A stretch of 32,122 bases of DNA from positions 1 to 32,122 of IMG/VR virus record IMGVR_UViG_3300031215_000045; one strand, given 5' to 3'. The notes beneath the pieces were generated by a model that saw only the letters and a list, made by a program, of their open reading frames with translations, made no database searches and had not been told where the DNA came from. Of this stretch, positions 7,049-14,050 are shown in pieces. Source of the stretch: a virus. Made by a program: the position numbers and the translations under genes. Numbering within the stretch: position 1 is the stretch's first letter; the number at the start of each line of letters is the position of its first letter.

Positions 7049-8614
7049 ATGAGTAAAAAGACTAAAAGAGTGCTAGTAAATAACAGCGCAGTTGCAGAGA
7101 CAGAAGCTGTTTTTGAGCGTATGTCCTTTAATGTGGATAGCGGAGTTGCTATTGAAGAAAAAATACTAGACGGAGACGCCCACTGGGTTGTTCCTATGGT
7201 TATGGCCTCAGAGTGCGTAATGAATGGTTCTTTAGGAGCCCTATACTACCCTAAAGAAGAACTTGCTAAAAAGATCTCTGCATGGAACCATAAACCAATC
7301 GTGGTTTACCACCCAGATATGAATGTATCTGCCTGCGACCCAGTTATTTTGAATAAGCAAAAAGTTGGTGTTATATTGAATACTGTTTTTGGAAAAGACA
7401 ATAAACTACGCGCTGAGGCTTGGATTCATAAAGAGCTTGCCGAAAATATCGACTCCCGTGTGGTGGATGCCATCACAAACAAGAGCGCTATGGAGTTATC
7501 TACTGGCCTTGAAGTTGAAATTGAGTTTACAGAGGGGGACTTTGGCGGAAAGCCCTACAGTGGCATTGCACGAAACTACACCCCTGACCATTTAGCTATT
7601 TTGCCAGATCAAGTAGGAGCTTATAGCCTTGACATGGGGGCTGGGTTTATTCGTAATGCGGAGGGGGGCACAGTAGTTAGAAGCCTTACAAGGGCTTTGA
7701 AAGCTTACGGCCTTACAATGAATGAAATGAGCCATAGTGACATCCGTGACAGTTTGCGCGAGGCACTACACGCATTTTTCCAATCCACTGAAAATGACGC
7801 CCTTGCCCCATACGGGTTTCCTGTTAAAGAGGGTGAGGTATGCAGCTACTATGATTTTTGGGTGGTTGAAGTGTTTGAAGACTACTTTGTGTATGAAGTA
7901 GGCAGCACCTACTACAAGCTGAGCTACACAAAGAGCGATGACTCTTTGACAATAAACGGTACACCCGATAAAGTAGTAAGAAAGATTTCCTATGAGGCGG
8001 CTCCCGCTTCCTCTTTACAAAACAAAGACAATAAAGAAACAAAAGTTATGAATCGAAAAGAAAAAGTAGACGCGCTTGTTAGCAACGGTGCCTTCCTTGA
8101 GGAGGATACCGAAATGCTAATGGGAATGACTGACGCTCAATTCGATCGTGTTCACAACCAAGCTACGGCTGCTGCGGCTCATAACGCTGCCGACGGCAGT
8201 GCTGGCGGTGAAGGCGACGAAGAAGAAGAGGAAGATGCTTCCAAAGCCAAAAAGAAAAAGCCAGGAGCTGCCCAAAATGCAGATGTTTCTGTTGAAGATT
8301 ACATTGAAAACGCACCCGAAGAAATTCAGGCTGTGCTCAATGAAGGCCGTGCTTCCTTGAAAAAGGAAAAAGGTGCTCTTGTAGCCTCTATCGTTTCTAA
8401 CAAGAAATGCACATACACAGAAGCAACACTCAATGCCAAACCCATTGAAGACCTTCGTGCTATTGCGGCTCTTGCTGAAAACAGCAACACACAGCAAGAG
8501 GATGCACCGCGCAAGCCGTATGCTACTCCTGTGAGTGATGCTTCGCGCCAAGCACAGAATGCTGGAACTGGAGAAGGCCTCAGCATCCCAGCCACTTACG
8601 GTGACGAAAAGTAA
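7049..8614 (+). CDS. DUF2213 prohead protease fused to scaffold-like region
   Basis: A 521-residue protein. The N-terminal ~205 residues match the DUF2213 pattern: the HKPIVVYHP stretch, a Ser-containing strand (AMELSTGLEVEIE) and YTPDHLAILP, where Ser and His are candidate catalytic residues of an assembly protease. The C-terminal part is low-complexity, with poly-Glu, Lys-rich and Ala-rich segments and helices, as in scaffolding proteins. It precedes the decoration and capsid genes, the standard place for protease/scaffold. One of the few genes with an SD-like GAGGGT, about 8 bases before the start. A second ATG near 8050 may allow a separate internal scaffold; this is speculative. Confidence 0.8.
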   Translation: MSKKTKRVLVNNSAVAETEAVFERMSFNVDSGVAIEEKILDGDAHWVVPMVMASECVMNGSLGALYYPKEELAKKISAWNHKPIVVYHPDMNVSACDPVILNKQKVGVILNTVFGKDNKLRAEAWIHKELAENIDSRVVDAITNKSAMELSTGLEVEIEFTEGDFGGKPYSGIARNYTPDHLAILPDQVGAYSLDMGAGFIRNAEGGTVVRSLTRALKAYGLTMNEMSHSDIRDSLREALHAFFQSTENDALAPYGFPVKEGEVCSYYDFWVVEVFEDYFVYEVGSTYYKLSYTKSDDSLTINGTPDKVVRKISYEAAPASSLQNKDNKETKVMNRKEKVDALVSNGAFLEEDTEMLMGMTDAQFDRVHNQATAAAAHNAADGSAGGEGDEEEEEDASKAKKKKPGAAQNADVSVEDYIENAPEEIQAVLNEGRASLKKEKGALVASIVSNKKCTYTEATLNAKPIEDLRAIAALAENSNTQQEDAPRKPYATPVSDASRQAQNAGTGEGLSIPATYGDEK

Positions 8615-8659
8615 TCCGTAATTAACCACAATCAAATAATCCAAAAAGTTTAAAATACA

Positions 8660-9094
8660 ATGAGTACTAAAAGAACAATCGTACTACGGGGACCATTCGA
8701 ATACTACGAATACCTCGCCGCCTCTGCAATCACACCAGGTGATTGCATTCTGGTAAATGCCGCAGGTAAAGCAGCTCGCAATTCTGTTGTGACAGCTGAT
8801 CTTCGCCGCGCCCCTATCTTTGCTATCGAAAATAGCATCATGGGTGCCACTATTGACACTGACTATGCTGCGGATGATACCGTACGCGCAGCTCATGTAG
8901 GATCTGGGGGACGTGTGCAAGTGAATCTTGCAGCAAGCCAGACAATTGTTAAGGGTGATTACCTTGCCCCTGACGCTACTGGAACATTCATCAAACTCAA
9001 CGGTGGTACCTCCGCAGCAGCTATGGTTATGGCTGATGAGGCTGTGACTACTGGAGTTGGTGAAACCGCTCGCATTGACACTCAAGTGCTCTAA
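8660..9094 (+). CDS. Capsid decoration/stabilisation protein (DUF2190-like)
   Basis: A 144-residue beta-rich, Ala/Gly-rich protein. The pattern of short strands separated by Gly turns, including ITPGDCILVNAAGKAARNS and QTIVKGDYLAPDATGTFIKL, fits head cement proteins of the DUF2190 type that trimerise on the capsid surface. It lies immediately upstream of the major capsid gene, where such proteins are usual. No Shine-Dalgarno is seen. Confidence 0.7.
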   Translation: MSTKRTIVLRGPFEYYEYLAASAITPGDCILVNAAGKAARNSVVTADLRRAPIFAIENSIMGATIDTDYAADDTVRAAHVGSGGRVQVNLAASQTIVKGDYLAPDATGTFIKLNGGTSAAAMVMADEAVTTGVGETARIDTQVL

Positions 9095-9137
9095 TAGGCA
9101 TTTTCAATCATTAACAAAAAAGAAAAAGGAAAATACT

Positions 9138-10187
9138 ATGGACTACTTCCAAGGAGGACAAGCAAAGGGCATCATTGCCCAAATGCTAATCAACAATGAA
9201 TTCACGCCTGGGTATATGCGCCCGTACGTCGACGAAGACGGACACACGTATGTAACCAATCTAGCTGGGCAAAAGGTACGCGCTGATAATGCGGATGCCA
9301 CTTTGCGCAAGGATGAGTGGATTCACCTTGACCGTGCGGTTGTGCAAGTTGCACGCCAGCGTCTAGGTTTTGTGAACGGTTTGCGCTCTAGCGGACTTGT
9401 TTACAACATGGGTAATGCAATGGGGCAAACAATCCTACAAACCCAAACAGCCAGCAAGCGCGGTACTGCTAAGATCAGCATGGACGGACTTGCCAAGGGT
9501 GACGACGACCGTCAACACTTCGGGCTTGACAGTTTGCCACTTCCAATCTGCCATGAAGACTTCCACTTCACAGCACGTGAAATCGCTACCTCCCGTAGCG
9601 GCGGAACTCCTTTGGATGTTGAAGGTGTTACACAGGCGGCTATTAACGTAGCAGAAGAGATTGAACGACTTCACTTGGGGACATCTTCTGTTTCTAAGGT
9701 TGGCGGACTTGATATCTTCGGCCTTACCAACTTCACCAATAACCTCTCCGTGACCACCATAGCTCCCACTGCTGGCGGTTGGACAGGTGCCCAATTGGTG
9801 GATGATCTCATCGCCATGAAGGAGGCGCTTCGTGTTAAGTTTCAATACGGTCCTTTTAAGGTGTATTTCTCCCCAGACTGGGACAAGTACTTGGACGCTG
9901 ATTACAGCGGTGCTAAGGGTGACAATACGATCCGTGACCGTATTGGCAAGATTAGCAACATCCAATCCGCTGAAACGCTGGATTTCTTACCCAATGGATT
10001 TCACATCTACTTGGTGCAACAAAACATGAGCACTATCCGCACCGTGCAAGGTATGGATGTTACTACACTACGCTGGGAGAGTGAAGGTGGTATGCTGCTT
10101 AACTTCAAGGTTATGGGCATCATGGTGCCACAACTGCGCTCTGACTATGAGGGCAACACAGGTATCGCTCATGGCGCACCTGCGTAA
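9138..10187 (+). CDS. Major capsid protein, encapsulin-like
   Basis: A 349-residue HK97-fold shell protein. Position after protease and decoration genes and before a terminator is classic. The sequence pattern (EWIHLDRAVVQVARQRLGFV, then PLPICHEDFHFTAREI, then LDVEGVTQAAINVAEEIERL) resembles the linocin/encapsulin branch of the HK97 fold, in which phage capsids and bacterial nanocompartments are related. The start at 9138 was chosen for the AAGGA about 8 bases before it; an in-frame upstream extension overlaps the previous gene and reads as leader-like Lys/Asn codons. A terminator follows. Confidence 0.9.
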   Translation: MDYFQGGQAKGIIAQMLINNEFTPGYMRPYVDEDGHTYVTNLAGQKVRADNADATLRKDEWIHLDRAVVQVARQRLGFVNGLRSSGLVYNMGNAMGQTILQTQTASKRGTAKISMDGLAKGDDDRQHFGLDSLPLPICHEDFHFTAREIATSRSGGTPLDVEGVTQAAINVAEEIERLHLGTSSVSKVGGLDIFGLTNFTNNLSVTTIAPTAGGWTGAQLVDDLIAMKEALRVKFQYGPFKVYFSPDWDKYLDADYSGAKGDNTIRDRIGKISNIQSAETLDFLPNGFHIYLVQQNMSTIRTVQGMDVTTLRWESEGGMLLNFKVMGIMVPQLRSDYEGNTGIAHGAPA

Positions 10188-10205
10188 GTAGTATGAATTA
10201 AAATT

Positions 10206-10241
10206 GTGGGCTGGGCTTTAATGGGGCTCAGCCCACTTTTT
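10206..10241 (+). terminator. Terminator after major capsid gene
   Basis: GTGGGCTG (10206-10213) pairs with CAGCCCAC (10229-10236), extended by three pairs inward, then TTTTT. It should reduce read-through after the most abundant head protein, so downstream genes need partial read-through or their own promoter. Confidence 0.85.
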
Positions 10242-10278
10242 AATCTTTATTTTTATAACAATAAAACACACCAATACA

Positions 10279-10620
10279 ATGAGCAAAAAAACATATATCA
10301 ATATCGGGGGTAGCCATTTCCAAGATGGCGTAGAATTTCCAACAGGTGCCAAGATTACTACAGAAAAGAATCTTGCCAAAGCCTTTCCAGAAAAGTTCAA
10401 AGTCCACTTGACTGAACCTGCTGCAAAAGAAGACAACGAAAAAGATGAAGGCGAAGACCTTACATCTGATTTTCTCCTTGCGGAGGAAAATGGTTTGGTT
10501 GTAACAAAAGAAGGTAAATTTTACACCGTAACGGAAGAGGGTGAAATTCTGGAAACAGAAAAGCCACTCACTTCTAAAGCGGCGGTAACAGCCTTCATCC
10601 AAGAGTACACAGAAGAATAA
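10279..10620 (+). CDS. Hypothetical acidic protein flanked by terminators
   Basis: A 113-residue acidic protein. The N-terminal half is beta-like (KTYINIGGSHFQDGVEFPTG), the middle is a Glu/Asp-rich linker, and the C-terminal half has short strands and a final helix. It is preceded by the leader AAAACACACCAATACA and is bracketed by terminators on both sides, so it may be expressed separately. Position between capsid and connector suggests a head role. No family recognised. Confidence 0.65.
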   Translation: MSKKTYINIGGSHFQDGVEFPTGAKITTEKNLAKAFPEKFKVHLTEPAAKEDNEKDEGEDLTSDFLLAEENGLVVTKEGKFYTVTEEGEILETEKPLTSKAAVTAFIQEYTEE

Positions 10621-10669
10621 TTTCCCAGTTAGGGGTAATCTGGGTTTCATAAAGATAGGCGATAATTGG

Positions 10670-10702
10670 AGGGGCTAGGTTTTCATAGCCTAGCCCCTTT
10701 TT
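10670..10702 (+). terminator. Terminator before the connector genes
   Basis: AGGGGCTAGG (10670-10679) and CCTAGCCCCT (10689-10698) form a perfect 10-bp stem with a 9-base loop, followed by TTTT. A second small inverted repeat (CCCAG/CTGGG, 10624-10643) lies just before it. Confidence 0.85.
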
Positions 10703-10721
10703 AATATAAAATAATCAACAT

Positions 10722-11114
10722 ATGTACGCAACAGAGGCACAAGTAAGGGCAGTTCATAAAAGCATCGAAGTTGGCGATGATATCTCCATTTACATGGAAA
10801 CAGCTCACACTGTCATTGAAGATAATTTAGCCTCTTTTGGTTACGTTGCTGGTAAATTGGCTCTAATTGAGGCTTGGCTATCTGCTCACTTTTACGCCGT
10901 ATCTAATAAAGAAACATCCATGGAAACCGTTGGGAGTGCCTCAGAGCAATTTCAATACAAGCTAGGTGTCTACTTAGCTAACACCATGTATGGGCAGCAA
11001 GCTATGGCTTTAGATAGTAGTGGCACACTTTCACGTTTAAACAAGAGGTTTGAAAAAGGCAGCTCTAACAAAACAGGTATCACTTACCTAGGATCAGAAA
11101 GGGCTGGGGCTTAG
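10722..11114 (+). CDS. Head-tail connector/adaptor protein
   Basis: A 130-residue helical protein. The block AWLSAHFYAVSNKETSMETVG followed by LANTMYGQQAMALD is characteristic of phage neck adaptors that sit below the portal (gp6/gp15-like). It is first of four short, tightly spaced neck genes: adaptor, stopper, completion protein, tail terminator. No SD is seen. Confidence 0.75.
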   Translation: MYATEAQVRAVHKSIEVGDDISIYMETAHTVIEDNLASFGYVAGKLALIEAWLSAHFYAVSNKETSMETVGSASEQFQYKLGVYLANTMYGQQAMALDSSGTLSRLNKRFEKGSSNKTGITYLGSERAGA

Positions 11115-11115
11115 T

Positions 11116-11493
11116 ATGGCTAGGAAATTAAAGCTTCTCAAAAAGATGCGCAAAGAGACAGTTGTCTATATTCCGAAAGCGGGAGTAGGCGAAGACGGCT
11201 CCACATCAATTGATGTGTCATTAGCAAGGGAAGTTTTAGTGCGGTGGGAAGACGACCAAATAGAATACTTAAACCCAGACGGAGAAACAGAGCAATCGAG
11301 GTCGGTGGCTTATGTTGGGGAAGACTTTGAAATCAGCAGTTACTTATTTCACGGAACACTTGCTGATTTTGTAGCCCTACCATCCCCAAAAACAAACAGT
11401 GATTTAATGCTTGAAATACGGGGGGCAAAAAAGCTTCCTACACTTAACTACGGTGACTTTCTTCGTATGGTTTATTTAGGACCTTTTAATTAG
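11116..11493 (+). CDS. Head closure (stopper) protein
   Basis: A 125-residue beta-rich protein. Order in the neck module and the pattern of an early strand pair followed by EVLVRWEDDQIEYLNPDGE and a C-terminal FLRMVYLGPFN fit head-completion/stopper proteins (SPP1 gp16, HK97 gp7-like), which close the channel after packaging. It starts one base after the adaptor stop. The call rests as much on position as on sequence. Confidence 0.6.
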   Translation: MARKLKLLKKMRKETVVYIPKAGVGEDGSTSIDVSLAREVLVRWEDDQIEYLNPDGETEQSRSVAYVGEDFEISSYLFHGTLADFVALPSPKTNSDLMLEIRGAKKLPTLNYGDFLRMVYLGPFN

Positions 11494-11494
11494 T

Positions 11495-11947
11495 ATGAGT
11501 GTAAAACCAAACATTACTTTGAAAGGAGCGGATGAGGCTATACAGGCTTTGGCTGATAAGCACAGGGCTTCTGGGAAAGCTTTAAAGCTCGGCCTGTATC
11601 AAGCTGGTCTTTACCTACAAAGATTGAGCCAATTAAAAGTTCCTGTAGAGCAAGGTAAATTGAAAGCCAGTGCGTTTACAAGAGATGTTAGCACAGGAAC
11701 CACCACAATAGTCCTTGTCGGCTACGGTGCCAACTATGCCCACTATATTCACGAACAAGTTCAAATGAAGTGGAAGGGCAAAAAGCGTAAAGGCAAGAGA
11801 GCTGACGGTTTGCCAAGAAAGGGGCGCTATTGGGACCCAAACGGTAAGGGGCAGGCGAAATTCCTAGAACAGCCATTTAAAAACAATTTTCCACAAATGC
11901 TTAAAATCATAGAGCAGTCTTTAGTAAAAGTGATGTCCAATGGGTAA
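11495..11947 (+). CDS. Tail completion/neck protein, HK97 gp10-like
   Basis: A 150-residue protein. An N-terminal helix is followed by QLKVPVEQGKLKASAF, the hallmark of the HK97 gp10 family (usually VPVDTGxLRxS), then GYGANYAHYIHE and a basic region. Family members sit at the head-tail junction or help tail completion. It overlaps the next gene by 8 bases. Confidence 0.8.
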   Translation: MSVKPNITLKGADEAIQALADKHRASGKALKLGLYQAGLYLQRLSQLKVPVEQGKLKASAFTRDVSTGTTTIVLVGYGANYAHYIHEQVQMKWKGKKRKGKRADGLPRKGRYWDPNGKGQAKFLEQPFKNNFPQMLKIIEQSLVKVMSNG

Positions 11948-12449
11948 CGAACCTCCATCAAAAATACTAAGTAAGTTTCTTATAAGAGACTTAGTAGTTG
12001 GTTCCCACAATGATGATGTGTGGCCTTGTTTTTACGGGTTCATGCCTGATGATGATTCTGTGCCTGATACCTTAGTGACTGTTTATGACTTAGAAGGCAC
12101 TACTGCTGGAAAGCTTATGAGAGGTAACACAGTAATAGATTACCCAATGGTGTCTATTATGTTACGGGCAACCTCTTATGGGGATGGTTTTAATAAGGGT
12201 AATGATATAAAAGATTTAGTAGACAGTTACAGGTATGATTATATGTCTGTAGGGGGGTCTTACTACGCCATTCTTAATGCAAAGCGGAGTAGCGGTGTCG
12301 TTGCCTCTGGGCAAGCCGCTGGAACACGTCGCCGTTACTTATTCACTCTCACTTACGCTCTAACCCTAAAGGGTGCCGATGATGTAGGTGAGTTTATAGA
12401 AGGCGCTGGAGAATTAAACGACTTAGTTCACAATGATCTTAACCTTTAG
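11940..12449 (+). CDS. Tail terminator-like protein
   Basis: A 169-residue protein. The pattern VPDTLVTVYDLEGTTAGKLM, then DYPMVSIMLRATSYGDGF and a final beta-rich FTLTYALTLKG, fits small phage proteins that cap the tail tube (lambda gpU/HK97 gp10-next family). Position directly before the tail tube gene supports it. It overlaps the gp10-like gene. Confidence 0.7.
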   Translation: MGNEPPSKILSKFLIRDLVVGSHNDDVWPCFYGFMPDDDSVPDTLVTVYDLEGTTAGKLMRGNTVIDYPMVSIMLRATSYGDGFNKGNDIKDLVDSYRYDYMSVGGSYYAILNAKRSSGVVASGQAAGTRRRYLFTLTYALTLKGADDVGEFIEGAGELNDLVHNDLNL

Positions 12450-12495
12450 GCACACTCTTCGTTACACAAATAATCAATAAACATAAGGAAATACA

Positions 12496-13194
12496 ATGAC
12501 ACAAAGAATGGATGATGGACACGCAACTTACTTCACTTTTGGGGCAAACCCAGCTGTGAAGTTTTGGGAAAAAACAGTAACACCTCCAGGTGTTGAAGGT
12601 GGTGGTGAGAATGACACTACTACAATGCGCAATGCAAATTGGAGAACGAGAGCGCCAAAGAAGCTGAAAACTTTGGCTAATAGTTCTACTACAGTGGCGT
12701 ATGATCCTGCTGTTTATGCGGACGCAGTTGCACTGCTTCAAATCAACCAGCAGATCACAATCACCTTTCCTGATCTCAGTACGGTCACTTTTTGGGGTTG
12801 GTTAGATACATTCTCCCCAGGTGAGCTTACCGAGGGAGAGCAGCCCACAGCTGAAATTACTGTAATCCCATCTAATCAAGATGCCAGTGGCGCAGAAGTG
12901 GGATTGTCGTATGCTGATAATGCACCTGCGATTCCAGCCAATTTGGTATCAGTTGATGGTGATGGCTTTGTTACCCTTGAATGGGATTCTGTTGCTGGGG
13001 CAGATGCTTATAACGTCTATCGTTCAACTACAAGTGGTGCTGGTTACGCCATAGTATCACAAAACAGTGCATCAACCGCATTTGTTGATAACTCTGTAAC
13101 TAATGGCATAACATACCACTATGTTGTACGTGCTATCGAGAATGGCGTGCTATCCGATGCCTCCGACGAGGTCGAGGGAAACCCTAGCGCATAA
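12496..13194 (+). CDS. Major tail tube protein with C-terminal FN3 domain
   Basis: A 232-residue protein. Residues 1 to about 140 form the tube domain; residues ~143-231 form a fibronectin type III domain (VTLEWDSVAGADAYNVYRST, then FVDNSVTNGITYHYVVRA). Ig/FN3 domains commonly decorate the surface of phage tails and are thought to help weak binding to cell-surface glycans. An AAGGA lies about 8 bases before the start, and a strong terminator follows, as for the capsid gene. Confidence 0.85.
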   Translation: MTQRMDDGHATYFTFGANPAVKFWEKTVTPPGVEGGGENDTTTMRNANWRTRAPKKLKTLANSSTTVAYDPAVYADAVALLQINQQITITFPDLSTVTFWGWLDTFSPGELTEGEQPTAEITVIPSNQDASGAEVGLSYADNAPAIPANLVSVDGDGFVTLEWDSVAGADAYNVYRSTTSGAGYAIVSQNSASTAFVDNSVTNGITYHYVVRAIENGVLSDASDEVEGNPSA

Positions 13195-13222
13195 CGCACT
13201 GCACCGCGCAGGCGGCTTTTCT

Positions 13223-13258
13223 TAGGCTGGGGGTAGGTATAGCCCCCAGCCTATTTTT
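13223..13258 (+). terminator. Terminator after tail tube gene
   Basis: TAGGCTGGGGG (13223-13233) and CCCCCAGCCTA (13243-13253) form a perfect 11-bp stem with a 9-base loop, followed by TTTTT. It probably lowers expression of the tail chaperones relative to the tube protein. Confidence 0.9.
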
Positions 13259-13295
13259 AAAACGCTTTTCTGGCCTATTTCTGGCCAATACAAAT

Positions 13296-13313
13296 AAACA
13301 CACCAAACACACC
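13296..13313 (+). repeat. Tandem 9-bp leader repeat before tail chaperone
   Basis: AAACACACC occurs twice in tandem 5 bases before the ATG at 13319. One copy of the same 9-mer occurs at 10264-10272 before the start at 10279. Both genes lack a Shine-Dalgarno and both follow a terminator, so the C/A-rich unstructured leader may help initiation. Confidence 0.6.
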
Positions 13314-13318
13314 AAAAC

Positions 13319-13684
13319 ATGAAAGAAGTATTACAATTTGAAACTAAACTTAAAACACAAGAAGTCGTAATTGATGGAAACACTTGTGTTATCACAGAGC
13401 TAACTGGGGATGGACGGGATACCTACAATGATTATATTCGTTCTCGTATGGTAGAGACAGGCAAGCTGGACAAAAACGGTGATCCTGAAATGAAAGTATC
13501 TTCTATGAAGGGGGTCACTGCCAAACTACTATCCCTCAGCATCACAAACAAAAAGGATGGTAAGGGTTTTGCTGAGAGTGTAATCAGCCAATGGCCATCT
13601 TCTGTTCTGGAGAAACTCAGTAAAGTGGTTAGTGGTATTTCAGGACTTTCTGACAGTAACGAAGAAGAATCAAAAAACGGCTAA
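13319..13684 (+). CDS. Tail assembly chaperone, short form (gpG-like)
   Basis: A 121-residue chaperone that, in lambda-like phages, coats the tape measure and recruits tube subunits. Position between the tube gene and the tape measure is diagnostic. The frame ends shortly after an A AAA AAC slippery heptamer (13672-13678); slipping back one base joins it to the next frame and gives a ~242-residue gpGT-type product. The acidic tail near the stop (NEEESKNG) is typical of such short forms. Confidence 0.85.
   Translation: MKEVLQFETKLKTQEVVIDGNTCVITELTGDGRDTYNDYIRSRMVETGKLDKNGDPEMKVSSMKGVTAKLLSLSITNKKDGKGFAESVISQWPSSVLEKLSKVVSGISGLSDSNEEESKNG
13672..13678 (+). promoter_or_regulatory. -1 programmed frameshift site A AAA AAC
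   Basis: In the zero frame the codons are TCA AAA AAC GGC TAA. The heptamer A AAA AAC is placed exactly as a -1 slippery site (X XXY YYZ), two codons before the stop. The -1 frame is open from CGG CTA AAG straight into the next chaperone domain. Tail chaperone frameshifting is conserved across long-tailed phages. Confidence 0.85.
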
Positions 13685-14046
13685 AGGGCGAGAGGTTGCT
13701 TTGGCATAGACTTGCTGAGCGCCTTAGTATGTCTGTCCAAGAGGCTCAATCCAAAATACCTTCCAGCGAATTTACCGACTGGAAGGTATATTTGGATATG
13801 GAGTGGGATAGAGTAGACAAGACAGATTATTACCTCGCCCAATTAACCAGCATACTTGTTCAACTTAAAGTAACCAAACCAGAGAATTACGGCATTGATA
13901 AATTTTTCTTTAAAAGCAAAAGCAACAAAAGTGATTATGAGAAAAGTAGGTTCGAAGTGGACAACATGCCCAAAGAAGAGGTCACACGGTTATCTAAGCA
14001 AAAATGGTTTGCAATTCTGGACAAACCCACTAATAACGTAAAGTAA
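13678..14046 (+). CDS. Tail chaperone extension (gpT-like), made by frameshift
   Basis: A 122-residue extension read only after -1 slippage at 13672-13678. It runs GERLLWHRLAERLSMSVQEA, then FTDWKVYLDMEWDRVDKTDYY, the usual look of the T domain that binds the tail tube protein. There is no good independent start: the first candidate is a TTG at 13696 without a ribosome site. It ends four bases before the tape measure start. Confidence 0.85.
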   Translation, partial: RLKGERLLWHRLAERLSMSVQEAQSKIPSSEFTDWKVYLDMEWDRVDKTDYYLAQLTSILVQLKVTKPENYGIDKFFFKSKSNKSDYEKSRFEVDNMPKEEVTRLSKQKWFAILDKPTNNVK

Positions 14047-14050
14047 GAAT

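Noticed and set aside
8117-8644. 175-residue leftward ORF opposite the DUF2213 gene
   Set aside because: Shadow of low-complexity Glu/Lys/Ala codons; Phe/Ser/Leu-rich product with no domain.
13696-14046. Tail chaperone T domain as an independent TTG-start gene
   Set aside because: No ribosome site; the slippery heptamer and open -1 frame explain its expression.
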